Numbered from the stretch's first letter, positions 1-6,591 are shown. The stretch is DNA of 18,421 nt from Paludibacteraceae bacterium (GCA_018055865.1 JAGPGR010000006.1:1-18421); one strand, 5' to 3'. Translations and numbers: made by a program. The notes: generated by a model not told the origin, from the letters alone.

Positions 1-47
1 GCATGTATGAGGTGGTAGAATAAGAAAAATCAGAAGAAAAATTAAGA

Positions 48-79
48 AAGGATTAACGATTGGGTTAGTCCTTTTTTTT
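48..79 (+). terminator. Intrinsic terminator of an upstream gene off the left edge
   Basis: The arms at 48-57 and 64-73 pair over 10 bp (one U-G pair) around a 6-nt loop, and the 3' arm runs into eight T at 72-79. The T run is on the plus strand, so it most likely ends a plus-strand gene whose last codons lie at or before the first bases of the window. Which frame that gene uses cannot be decided: frames 1 and 3 both reach a stop within the first 23 bases. Confidence 0.8.
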
Positions 80-147
80 GTTAATGGATGGAGTAAAAAG
101 AACCAACATAAGCGATTGTTTGGCAAATTGTACCCAAAATAGTAAAT

Positions 148-189
148 AAAAAACCTATACTACTGATATACAGCTGTATAGGTTTTTTT
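148..189 (-). terminator. Bidirectional terminator downstream of tRNA-Ala
   Basis: Arms at 148-160 and 176-188 are perfect inverted repeats of 13 bp (A-run, CCTATAC and its complement) around a 15-nt loop. Because the arms begin and end in A and T runs, it can act on both strands. It begins directly after the 3' end of the minus-strand tRNA, so its main role is probably to end that transcript. Confidence 0.8.
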
Positions 190-190
190 G

Positions 191-264
191 TGGAGATTAC
201 CGGACTCGAACCGGTCACCTCGACACTGCCAGTGTCGCGCTCTAGCCAGATGAGCTAAACCCCC
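191..264 (-). tRNA. tRNA-Ala (anticodon GGC)
   Basis: The minus strand folds into a complete 74-nt cloverleaf: 7-bp acceptor stem, D stem GCTC/GAGC, anticodon stem CGACA/TGTCG with loop CTGGCAG, and T stem ACCGG/CCGGT with loop TTCGAGT. The anticodon is GGC, which reads GCC and GCU alanine codons. The acceptor stem has the G3-U70 wobble pair that marks alanine tRNAs, and A73 is the discriminator. CCA is not encoded; the bases after A73 are CAA. A candidate promoter lies about 20 bp upstream and a terminator follows immediately. Confidence 0.96.
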
Positions 265-282
265 TGATTTCGATTCTAAGTG

Positions 283-290
283 CAAAGATA
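283..290 (-). promoter_or_regulatory. Candidate -7 box (TATCTTTG) of tRNA-Ala
   Basis: Read on the minus strand the bases are TATCTTTG, matching the Bacteroidetes -7 consensus TAnnTTTG, 18 bp before the first tRNA base. No good -33 TTTG is seen at the expected distance, so the call rests on the -7 box and its position. The same TATCTTTG with a following CACTT occurs before the methyltransferase gene. Confidence 0.55.
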
Positions 291-313
291 ACGATTTTTT
301 GGAAATAAAATAG

Positions 314-321
314 TAATTTTG
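314..321 (+). promoter_or_regulatory. Candidate -7 box (TAATTTTG) for DUF4286-ruvC
   Basis: TAATTTTG matches TAnnTTTG and lies 22 bp before the ATG of the DUF4286 gene, which would leave a very short 5' leader. No clear -33 element is visible. The box lies only 23 bp from the oppositely directed -7 box of the tRNA, so the two promoters would overlap. Confidence 0.45.
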
Positions 322-343
322 TTCTAAAATAGAAAGAAAAAAT

Positions 344-646
344 ATGCTGATTTATAACACAACCTATCTGGTGGCCGACCGCCAGTACGGACCATGGATC
401 AAATGGCTTCTCGAAGTTCACATTCCGTTCATGCTTGGCTGCGGTTTTTGCAATCCGCAGGCTGCTAAAATTCTCACTGCCGACAACGAACAGGAAGGAA
501 CTTCCATAGCTGTGCAGTTTCAGATTCAGGATTTTCATCGGCTCAACATCTGGGATGAGGAATATGCAGGGACTCTGCTCAACGAACTATCGGAACGTTT
601 CGGCTCAGATGTACTTTCTTTTACTACCTTAATGGAATTGCTGTAA
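344..646 (+). CDS. DUF4286 family protein
   Basis: This is a 100-residue protein of unknown function. Its start (MLIYNTTYLV), the central HIPFML segment and the spacing of the aromatic residues match the DUF4286 family, a group of about 100-residue proteins known mainly from Bacteroidetes. No signal peptide or membrane segment is seen, so it should be cytoplasmic. One local oddity is a CGFC sequence at residues 33-36, at the place where the family usually has a GKFT-like turn, as far as I recall. The gene ends 3 bp before ruvC, so the two are almost certainly co-transcribed, but the neighbour alone does not show a role in recombination. The family call is good; the function is unknown. Confidence 0.82.
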   Translation: MLIYNTTYLVADRQYGPWIKWLLEVHIPFMLGCGFCNPQAAKILTADNEQEGTSIAVQFQIQDFHRLNIWDEEYAGTLLNELSERFGSDVLSFTTLMELL

Positions 647-649
647 TCT

Positions 650-1228
650 ATGGCTAAAGATCAGATAATTTTAGGAATTGATCCCGGAACCACTGTGATG
701 GGTTATGGACTTATCCGCGTTTCGAAAAATCAGCCGGAAATGATAGCCATGGGTGTTCTGGAACTAAAAAAATACATCGACCATTATCATAAACTTCAAA
801 AAATATTCATCCGGACACTCTCCCTTGTCGATGAATTCAAGCCGGAAAGTCTGGCCATCGAAGCACCTTTTTTCGGGAAAAACGTACAATCCATGCTCAA
901 ACTTGGCAGGGCGCAGGGCTCAGCTATTGCCGCAGCACTGTATCGCGACCTCCCGATATACGAATATGCTCCGTTGAAAATCAAAATGGCCATAACCGGC
1001 AACGGACGAGCCTCGAAAGAGCAGGTAGCTGATATGCTGCGCCGCTACCTGAAAATTTCGGAAGAAGAAATGCTGCCTCAGCTCGATGCAACAGACGGAC
1101 TGGCTGCCGCTTATTGCCACTTCCTTCAATCGGGAAATCCAATCTTCGAAGGCGAATACAAAAGCTGGAAAGATTACATCAACAAAAATGAGGAGAAAGT
1201 GAAAAGCAATACCGGAAGGAAAAAGTGA
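650..1228 (+). CDS. ruvC: Crossover junction endodeoxyribonuclease RuvC
   Basis: RuvC is the Holliday-junction resolvase that acts as a dimer with RuvAB to cut four-way DNA junctions in recombination and repair. The four acidic metal-binding residues are present in the right places: D11 in GIDPGTT, E71 in AIEAPFF, and D146 and D149 in LDATDGLA, matching D7, E66, D138 and D141 of the E. coli enzyme. The protein has 192 residues against about 173 in E. coli; the extra length is mostly a lysine-rich C-terminal tail after residue 165, which may help bind DNA. The start ATG at 650 follows the DUF4286 stop by 3 bp. ruvA and ruvB are not in the window. Confidence 0.96.
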   Translation: MAKDQIILGIDPGTTVMGYGLIRVSKNQPEMIAMGVLELKKYIDHYHKLQKIFIRTLSLVDEFKPESLAIEAPFFGKNVQSMLKLGRAQGSAIAAALYRDLPIYEYAPLKIKMAITGNGRASKEQVADMLRRYLKISEEEMLPQLDATDGLAAAYCHFLQSGNPIFEGEYKSWKDYINKNEEKVKSNTGRKK

Positions 1229-1236
1229 AAATGAAA

Positions 1237-1265
1237 GTATCAGTTACGCTTGAAGTAACTGATAC
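1237..1265 (-). terminator. Perfect hairpin between convergent ruvC and dodecin genes
   Basis: GTATCAGTTAC at 1237-1247 and its exact complement at 1255-1265 form an 11-bp stem with a 7-nt loop. It lies 8 bp after the ruvC stop and 66 bp beyond the end of the dodecin gene. On the minus strand a T-rich stretch (TTTCATTTTC) follows at once; on the plus strand six T come 9 nt after the stem. It is probably a terminator for one or both genes, although neither T run is ideal. Confidence 0.5.
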
Positions 1266-1331
1266 AAAGTTGGATTTTTTACCGAAAAAATTATTTTCTC
1301 AGCGCTGTAGTAATAAGAATCAAAAATTTAC

Positions 1332-1544
1332 TTAATCGTCATCATCCAGCACTTCAAATGCGATTTTGGCATTGATGCGGTATTCTTTGATTTCACCATC
1401 TTCAACCACTGCCGATTGTTCCTGAATGTAAACAGATCGAATGGCTTTCAGTGATTTACTGGCAGCTTTTACTGCGTTTTTGGCGGCATCTTCCCAGCCG
1501 GAGTCTGACGAAGCTAATACTTCAATAACTTTTAATACTGACAT
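1332..1544 (-). CDS. Dodecin family protein lacking the usual flavin-stacking Trp
   Basis: This 70-residue protein has the size and pattern of dodecins, small dodecamers with one helix packed on a three-stranded sheet that store or sequester flavins. The start SVLKVIEVLASSDSGWEDA, the helix (residues 16-34) and the end strand EYRINAKIAFEV are typical. In characterised dodecins a tryptophan in the second strand and a glutamine in the third strand line the flavin site. My alignment puts S37 and R56 at those positions, so flavin binding may be weak or different. The acidic end (DDDD) is also seen in some halophile members. It stands alone on the minus strand between two hairpins, with no clear promoter box. 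Confidence 0.88.
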   Translation of the reverse strand: MSVLKVIEVLASSDSGWEDAAKNAVKAASKSLKAIRSVYIQEQSAVVEDGEIKEYRINAKIAFEVLDDDD

Positions 1545-1623
1545 AATAGATAAAGGTTTAATTGTTTGTGTATGAATTTATAACATTTCAAACCACTGAA
1601 AAGTTTCGCTCACCGTCATATTG

Positions 1624-1671
1624 AAAAAATCAAACCCCTTTGCCTGAAAGCAAAAGGGTTTGATTTTTTTT
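1624..1671 (-). terminator. Strong bidirectional terminator ending the methylmalonyl-CoA operon
   Basis: Arms at 1624-1643 and 1650-1669 pair over 14 bp, then one C-A mismatch, then 5 more bp, around a 6-nt loop. The outer ends are A and T runs on both strands. It starts 17 bp after the biotin-carrier stop codon on the minus strand and so closes that operon and insulates the dodecin gene. Confidence 0.88.
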
Positions 1672-1687
1672 GAGTGAAATAGCTGAA

Positions 1688-2134
1688 TTATTGTATCTCG
1701 AACAAAACTTCGTCCTGCATTACAGGAGTGCCTACAGTAGCGCAAACGCGCACAATGGTACCCGATCTTTCGGCCAGAATGTTGTTTTCCATCTTCATGG
1801 ATTCCATTACCATCAGCACATCGCCTTCTTTGAATGTGTCGCCTGCCTTAACGCTGATTTTCAGCACGTTACCCGGAAGCGGAGCATTGATTGCTTTGGA
1901 ACTTGGTTTGGCCGAAATAGGCATGGGAGCCAGTTTTTCTGCCACTTTGTTTTCGCCAGGTATGGTCTTGATGTCCTTGCGCACCAGGATGGGTGTTTTG
2001 GGAGTTTGTCTCTTTTTATGTATGTGAATAGAGTAGGGAGTACCGTTTACTTCTACTTCGGCTACATCATCGTCCACTTCTTTTACGACAACGTTGTATT
2101 CTTTTTCGTTTATTGAAAATTTATATTTCTTCAT
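1688..2134 (-). CDS. Biotin carrier subunit of a sodium-pumping acyl-CoA decarboxylase (MmdC-like)
   Basis: The C-terminal 65 residues are a biotinyl/lipoyl domain. K114 in ESMKMEN is the biotin attachment lysine; the usual motif is (E)AMKM, so serine in place of alanine is a mild variation. Residues 1-45 form a small beta-rich start found in Bacteroidetes carrier subunits, and residues 46-80 are a flexible Lys/Pro/Ala-rich linker of the kind that lets the biotin swing between active sites. In methylmalonyl-CoA decarboxylase the carrier takes the carboxyl group from the MmdA site and passes it to the membrane subunit. It is the last gene of the mce-mmdA-oadG-carrier operon, 37 bp after the OadG-like gene. 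A propionyl-CoA carboxylase carrier is an alternative, but the OadG-like neighbour favours a decarboxylase. Confidence 0.88.
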   Translation of the reverse strand: MKKYKFSINEKEYNVVVKEVDDDVAEVEVNGTPYSIHIHKKRQTPKTPILVRKDIKTIPGENKVAEKLAPMPISAKPSSKAINAPLPGNVLKISVKAGDTFKEGDVLMVMESMKMENNILAERSGTIVRVCATVGTPVMQDEVLFEIQ

Positions 2135-2171
2135 GAGTCATTTATTTTTTTATTCTTTATGTCAAAAAGGA

Positions 2172-2504
2172 TTAACGCTGAGGGTTATTCATACTGTAAA
2201 TTTTTGAACTCCAGGGTGAATAGCGTCGTTGGATGCGATCGATGGTAAGCACATTGCTTTCCTCATCGTGAATTTCTTCGCTCGAGTAAAGGTGCAATGC
2301 CAGAAAAGCTGCAACCAATTCGTCGTTTTCCGCTTCGTTTTCTGCAGATACTGCAGTTCCGCTTGCCGATTCCGACATAAAAGCTTCTTTCTGAGATGTC
2401 TGTTTTGCCTTTAATTTATTGTTTCTGTACACTAAAAAAGCCAAAACCGATAAAACCATCAGAAAAGCTATGATTATAAGTATTAATTCGAAACTTAAAA
2501 ACAT
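2172..2504 (-). CDS. OadG-family membrane subunit of sodium-pump decarboxylase
   Basis: This 110-residue protein has one N-terminal membrane helix (about residues 5-26), a short basic stretch after it (K30-K39, inside-positive), a low-complexity Ser/Ala/Glu linker, and a conserved C-terminal segment with HDEES (79-83) and SPWSSKIY (96-103). That layout is the OadG (gamma/delta) subunit of sodium-transporting decarboxylases as found in Bacteroidetes. OadG-type subunits hold the carboxyltransferase and biotin carrier on the membrane beta subunit. It lies 30 bp after mmdA and before the biotin carrier, so its membership in the complex is well supported by context; on sequence alone such short proteins are hard to place. 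Confidence 0.82.
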   Translation of the reverse strand: MFLSFELILIIIAFLMVLSVLAFLVYRNNKLKAKQTSQKEAFMSESASGTAVSAENEAENDELVAAFLALHLYSSEEIHDEESNVLTIDRIQRRYSPWSSKIYSMNNPQR

Positions 2505-2534
2505 GTTTATTTTGTTTTTTGGGTTGATAGTTGA

Positions 2535-4094
2535 TTATAAAGGCATATTTGCATGTTTGCGTGGAGGATTCAGTACTTTTTTGGTCTGTAAAGCCTCAAA
2601 AGCACGGATTACACGGAAACGGGTGTTGCGTGGCTCAATTACATCGTCAATGTAGCCGTATGCAGCTGCTTCATAAGGATTTGCAAATTTCTCCTTGTAC
2701 TCGTTTTCTTTTTCAGCGATATAAGCTTTTCTTTCAGCTTCGTCGGTCATGGCTGCAATTGTTTTTCCTTCGAGTACTTCAATAGCTCCGCCTGATCCCA
2801 TTACTGCAATCTCGGCAGTTGGCCATGCGTAGTTGAAATCGCCGCGAAGTTGCTTGCAGCTCATCACGTCATGTGCTCCGCCGTACGACTTGCGGATAGT
2901 AACCGTTACTTTCGGGATGGTGGCTTCGCCGTAAGCAAATAACAATTTAGCTCCGTTGATAATGATACCGGCGTATTCCTGACCGGATCCGGGAAGAAAT
3001 CCGGGAACATCTACCAGCGTAAGTACCGGGATATTAAATGCATCGCAGAAGCGGACAAAACGGGCAGCTTTGCGTGATGCATCCACGTCGAGCACACCGG
3101 CCAGGTAGTTGGGCTGATTGGCTACAATGCCTGTAGAAGCACCGTTTAGTCGGGCAAAACCTACTATAATATTACGGGCATAATGGCGGTGAACTTCAAG
3201 AAACTCTCCGTTGTCCACTATTGCATGTATTACATCCTTCATGTCGTAGGGCTGATTCGGATTGTCGGGAATGATGCTGTTGAGCGAATCTTCCAACCGG
3301 TCAATCGGGTCTTTGGATTTGATTAGCGGCGGCTCTTCCAGGTTGTTCTGAGGCATATAAGAGATGAGCTTGCGGATAAGCATAGAGCCTTCTTCTTCGT
3401 CATCTACTTTGAAGTGAGTAACCCCCGATTTGCGTGCATGAACGTCGGCACCTCCCAGGTCTTCGGTTGTAATATCTTCACCAGTAACCGATTTTACTAC
3501 TTTTGGGCCGGTTACGAACATATAGCTGTTTTGCTCGGTCATCAGAATGAAGTCGGTCAAAGCAGGTGAATAAACTGCGCCCCCGGCACAAGGACCGTAA
3601 ATGGCTGAAATTTGAGGTACAACTCCGGATGCTAAAATGTTTCGTTGGAAAATTTCGGCATATCCGGCAAGTGAAGTTACCCCTTCCTGAATTCGGGCTC
3701 CGCCCGAATCGTTGATACCGATAATGGGAGCACCCATTTTCATGGCCATATCCATCACTTTACAGATTTTCTGCGCCATAGTTTCGGAAAGCGAGCCTCC
3801 GAATACGGTGAAGTCTTGTGCAAAAATGAATACAATGCGTCCGTCGATAGTTCCGTGTCCGGTTACAACGCCGTCGCCCATGTATTTTTCTCTTTCAAGG
3901 CCGAAATTTGTACTTCTGTGTGTCACGAACATATCCAGCTCTTCGAAGCTGCCTTCGTCGAGCAGCATATCGATTCTTTCTCGTGCTGTGAGTTTTCCTT
4001 TTTTGTGTTGTGAAGCAATTCTTTTTTCGCCACCGCCCAATTTGGCCTGTACGCGTTTTTCTATCAGATCTGCTACCTTTTCCTGGTTCTTCAT
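2535..4094 (-). CDS. mmdA: Methylmalonyl-CoA decarboxylase alpha / propionyl-CoA carboxylase beta type carboxyltransferase
   Basis: The 519-residue protein is a biotin-dependent acyl-CoA carboxyltransferase with two crotonase-like halves. The N-terminal half shows NDSGGARIQEG (128-138) and GPCAGGAVYSPA (167-178), which form an oxyanion hole; the C-terminal half shows PGFLPGSGQEYAG (364-376), GEATIPKVTV and KSYGGAHDVM. The length and the end (NPPRKHANMPL) fit the family. The enzyme transfers a carboxyl group between methylmalonyl-CoA and biotin. The same fold serves decarboxylases (propionate formation with sodium export) and carboxylases; the epimerase upstream and OadG downstream favour MmdA. 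There is no biotin carboxylase gene nearby, which also speaks against propionyl-CoA carboxylase. Spacing is 54 bp after mce and 30 bp before the OadG gene. Confidence 0.92.
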   Translation of the reverse strand: MKNQEKVADLIEKRVQAKLGGGEKRIASQHKKGKLTARERIDMLLDEGSFEELDMFVTHRSTNFGLEREKYMGDGVVTGHGTIDGRIVFIFAQDFTVFGGSLSETMAQKICKVMDMAMKMGAPIIGINDSGGARIQEGVTSLAGYAEIFQRNILASGVVPQISAIYGPCAGGAVYSPALTDFILMTEQNSYMFVTGPKVVKSVTGEDITTEDLGGADVHARKSGVTHFKVDDEEEGSMLIRKLISYMPQNNLEEPPLIKSKDPIDRLEDSLNSIIPDNPNQPYDMKDVIHAIVDNGEFLEVHRHYARNIIVGFARLNGASTGIVANQPNYLAGVLDVDASRKAARFVRFCDAFNIPVLTLVDVPGFLPGSGQEYAGIIINGAKLLFAYGEATIPKVTVTIRKSYGGAHDVMSCKQLRGDFNYAWPTAEIAVMGSGGAIEVLEGKTIAAMTDEAERKAYIAEKENEYKEKFANPYEAAAYGYIDDVIEPRNTRFRVIRAFEALQTKKVLNPPRKHANMPL

Positions 4095-4148
4095 GCGATA
4101 ATTTTGTTTAACTTATTTTGTATTTGAATTAATATTTTTCTAAAGAGA

Positions 4149-4568
4149 TTAATCCTGTTTGTTCGGATTTTCGCAAAGTTCGGTCAGCACACCGATAGTT
4201 GATTTCGGATGCAGGAATGCGATGTTCAGTCCTTCGGCTCCTCTACGTGGCTGTTTGTCAATGAGTTGCACCCCGTGAAGTTCGGTTGCTTCCAGTGCTT
4301 CTTTCAGACCGTCTTCCACAGCAAAAGCAATATGGTGAATACCTTCCCCTTTTTTCTCGATAAATTTTCCAACAGGTCCTTCGGGATCAGTTGATTCCAG
4401 CAGTTCAATTTTTGTCTGACCGATTTTCAGAAAAGCAGTTTTCACTTTCTGATCAGCCACTTCTTCTACTGCATAACACTCCAGCCCCAATACCTTTTCA
4501 TAGAATGGTAAAGCGGCTTCAATACTTTTTACGGCAATGCCCAAATGTTCGATATGACTTAGTTTCAT
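4149..4568 (-). CDS. mce: Methylmalonyl-CoA epimerase
   Basis: This 139-residue protein of the vicinal oxygen chelate (glyoxalase-like) superfamily interconverts (R)- and (S)-methylmalonyl-CoA. The mutase makes the R form and the decarboxylase uses the S form, so this step links succinyl-CoA to propionyl-CoA. Visible residues are H8 in IEHLGIAV, H78/H79 in GIHHIAF and E130 in LTELCE, which correspond to metal ligands of the family, plus the E35-E36 pair expected near the catalytic glutamate. Length is normal. It is the first gene of the operon with mmdA. A promoter and a palindromic hairpin lie upstream. Confidence 0.95.
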   Translation of the reverse strand: MKLSHIEHLGIAVKSIEAALPFYEKVLGLECYAVEEVADQKVKTAFLKIGQTKIELLESTDPEGPVGKFIEKKGEGIHHIAFAVEDGLKEALEATELHGVQLIDKQPRRGAEGLNIAFLHPKSTIGVLTELCENPNKQD

Positions 4569-4618
4569 AACTAAATAAAATGATGAGTATGTTTTTAATT
4601 AACTATTAATTTTCTCCC

Positions 4619-4662
4619 AAAAAAAAGACGTATAATTACGGAAATATTTCCCTAATTATACG
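4619..4662 (-). terminator. Palindromic hairpin plus T8 between promoter and mce: leader attenuator or sufE terminator
   Basis: Bases 4629-4662 form a 34-bp palindrome with a single symmetric mismatch (C4639 against C4652); its core is GGAAATATTTCC. On the minus strand the stem is followed by TC and then eight T (4626 down to 4619), which is the form of an intrinsic terminator. It lies just downstream of the best promoter for mce and 51 bp before the mce start. It may end read-through from sufE or act as a leader element of the mce operon. Confidence 0.7.
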
Positions 4663-4666
4663 CTTG

Positions 4667-4696
4667 CAAAATTACTTAATTTAAACGGTATAGCAA
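4667..4696 (-). promoter_or_regulatory. Promoter of the mce-mmdA operon (TTG-N19-TAATTTTG)
   Basis: On the minus strand TTG (4696-4694) is followed by 19 bp and then TAATTTTG (4674-4667), close to the Bacteroidetes consensus. The predicted start of transcription falls near 4660, at the very edge of the palindrome, about 95 bp before the mce ATG. No equally good promoter was seen between the palindrome and mce. Confidence 0.6.
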
Positions 4697-4791
4697 TGAA
4701 AGAAATTACTTTTTTAATGCATGGGGAAATCTGTTTTTTTATTGGTTCACAAACAAATTATTCGTAAGAAAAAAGAGTTTTTTTTAATCTG

Positions 4792-5214
4792 TTATTCACT
4801 TTTCATTTTGAAAACGAGTGCATACATTTTCATTTGTTTTACCATGGCCAGCAGTCCGTTGGAGCGGGTGGGCGAGAGATGCTCTTTCAGTCCGATTCTG
4901 TCAATAAAGTAGAGTTCGGTATTGACGATGTCTTCCGGAGTCTGTCCGGAAAGTACCTGAATAAGCAGTGAAACAATCCCTTTTACCAGAATGGCGTCGC
5001 TTTCTCCTTCGAAAACTACCTTTCCGTCCACCAGTTCGGCATTGAGCCACACGCGGCTTTGGCATCCTTCGATGATGTTTTGTGGTATTTTGTACTTTTC
5101 GTGCAGAGGTTGGAGCGAATTTCCCAGGTCTATCAACAGGGCATATTTGTCCATCCAGTCGTCAAACTGACTGAAGTCGGCAATGATTTGGTCTTGTATT
5201 TCGTTGATTGTCAT
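4792..5214 (-). CDS. sufE: SufE family sulfur acceptor protein
   Basis: SufE takes the persulfide sulfur from SufS and passes it to the SufBCD scaffold for Fe-S cluster assembly. The 140-residue protein has the acceptor cysteine at C51 in GCQSRVWL, the same residue number as in E. coli SufE, and the conserved later region with VKGIVSLLIQVLSGQTPEDI (77-96). It is cytoplasmic. It follows sufS on the same strand after a 141-bp gap that holds no good promoter box, so co-transcription is likely. The start ATG at 5214 has an AAGGAGG-like stretch on its upstream side, but at 18 nt it is too far away to be a standard ribosome site. No clear terminator follows until the palindrome near 4640. Confidence 0.94.
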   Translation of the reverse strand: MTINEIQDQIIADFSQFDDWMDKYALLIDLGNSLQPLHEKYKIPQNIIEGCQSRVWLNAELVDGKVVFEGESDAILVKGIVSLLIQVLSGQTPEDIVNTELYFIDRIGLKEHLSPTRSNGLLAMVKQMKMYALVFKMKSE

Positions 5215-5355
5215 ATAAATATCTGCTCCCTATCTCCTCCTTAAGGGGGAAATAACTGAGCGTATTTTTTAGTTTATAAAAGTGAGATATAATGTTTTTT
5301 TTAATTAGTTATATTTTGAATTTACTGCTCCATAGGATGCGACCAATTCCCCTCA

Positions 5356-6591
5356 TCAGTGGGTTCGGGGGGCCAACATATTCACCACCCTTTTCAGTGA
5401 TTCAATAAAAGCATCCACTTCATCTTTCGTGTTGTAAAATGAAAATGATGCCCTTACAGTGCCCGGTATTCCGAGTTCGTCCATTAGCGGTTGGGCGCAG
5501 TGATGTCCGGTTCGAACGGCTATTCCGAGTTTGTCCAGCAGCATGCCGATGTCATACGGATGTATATTGCCAACCAGAAAAGAAATGACAGCACTTTTCC
5601 TGTCGGAAGTGCCGATAATTCTCATTCCGGCTATTTCCATCAATTTTTTGGTGGCATATTCAGTCAGTTCTTTTTCATAAGCGGCAATTCGTTCTATCCC
5701 TGTTTTCTCTATGTATTTCAGCGCTTCGGCCAATGCTGTGGAGCCGATGTAATCGGGTGTTCCGGCTTCGAATCTGAACGGCAGTTCGTTGTAAGTCGTT
5801 TTTTCGAAAGTTACGTTTTTAATCATTTCACCGCCTCCCTGATATGGCGGAAGTTTCCCGAGCCATGCGCGATTGCCGTAAAGCACTCCGATACCTGCTG
5901 GTGCGTACACTTTGTGACCGGAAAAAACGTAAAAATCAGCATCCAAATCCTGCATATCGACTTTGATGTGGGGAATGGCCTGAGCGCCGTCAATCAAAAC
6001 CGGAATATCGCAGGCATGAGCTTTTTCTATGAACACTTTTACCGGATTTTCGGTGCCAAGTACATTTGAAACATGCGTGAGTGCCACTAATTTTGTTCTC
6101 TCGTTTAACAGTGTTTCGTATACATCCACTATCAGTTCGCCCTTTTCGTTCATCGGGATGATGCGCAGTTTCATCCCTTTTCGTTCGCAAAGCATCTGCC
6201 ATGGTACGATATTGGAGTGATGCTCCATCACCGAAATGACAATTTCGTCACCTTCCCTGCATGCATATTCTCCAAACGAGAAGGCCACTAAATTGATAGC
6301 TTCGGTAGTGCCGCGGGTGAAAATGATTTCGTCAGAAGAAGCAGCATTGATGTATGATGCAACGGACCTTCGGGCTTCTTCGTGTGCCTCGGTTGCCTGT
6401 TGGCTCAGGTAGTGCACACCGCGATGAATGTTGGCATTCAGATGCTCGTAGCCATACATTATCCGGTCCAAAACCACTTTTGGCTTCTGGGTAGTGGCTG
6501 CGTTATCAAAATAAATCAGCGGTTTATTGTAAACTTTTTTTGTGAGTATGGGAAAGTCTGCTCTTAATTGCTCTATTTCCTGATCGTTCAT
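5356..6591 (-). CDS. sufS: Cysteine desulfurase SufS
   Basis: SufS is a PLP enzyme that removes sulfur from cysteine, leaving alanine and a persulfide on an active-site cysteine. With the ATG at 6591 the protein has 411 residues (406 in E. coli). The PLP lysine is K227 in SGHKVYAPAG, the PLP-stacking histidine H124 in MEHHSN and the persulfide cysteine C365 in GHHCAQP, each one residue from the E. coli numbers. An in-frame TTG at 6615 would add eight residues, but it would sit at the predicted transcription start after TAATTTTG (6625-6618), so I prefer the ATG. sufE lies downstream; sufBCD are not in the window. Confidence 0.95.
   Translation of the reverse strand: MNDQEIEQLRADFPILTKKVYNKPLIYFDNAATTQKPKVVLDRIMYGYEHLNANIHRGVHYLSQQATEAHEEARRSVASYINAASSDEIIFTRGTTEAINLVAFSFGEYACREGDEIVISVMEHHSNIVPWQMLCERKGMKLRIIPMNEKGELIVDVYETLLNERTKLVALTHVSNVLGTENPVKVFIEKAHACDIPVLIDGAQAIPHIKVDMQDLDADFYVFSGHKVYAPAGIGVLYGNRAWLGKLPPYQGGGEMIKNVTFEKTTYNELPFRFEAGTPDYIGSTALAEALKYIEKTGIERIAAYEKELTEYATKKLMEIAGMRIIGTSDRKSAVISFLVGNIHPYDIGMLLDKLGIAVRTGHHCAQPLMDELGIPGTVRASFSFYNTKDEVDAFIESLKRVVNMLAPRTH

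Noticed and set aside
1..23. Possible last codons of a plus-strand gene entering from the left edge
   Set aside because: A terminator follows at 48-79, so such a gene is likely, but frames 1 and 3 both end within 23 bases and the few residues cannot be matched to any family. No feature is called.
1231..1335. 34-codon plus-strand ORF (MKVSVTLEVTDT start) after ruvC
   Set aside because: It contains a perfect hairpin, overlaps the end of the dodecin gene, and its sequence symmetry stems from the inverted repeat. It is more likely a terminator region than a gene.
5491..6069. 192-residue plus-strand ORF antisense to sufS
   Set aside because: It covers the conserved PLP and cysteine motifs of SufS on the other strand, so it is a shadow of that gene.
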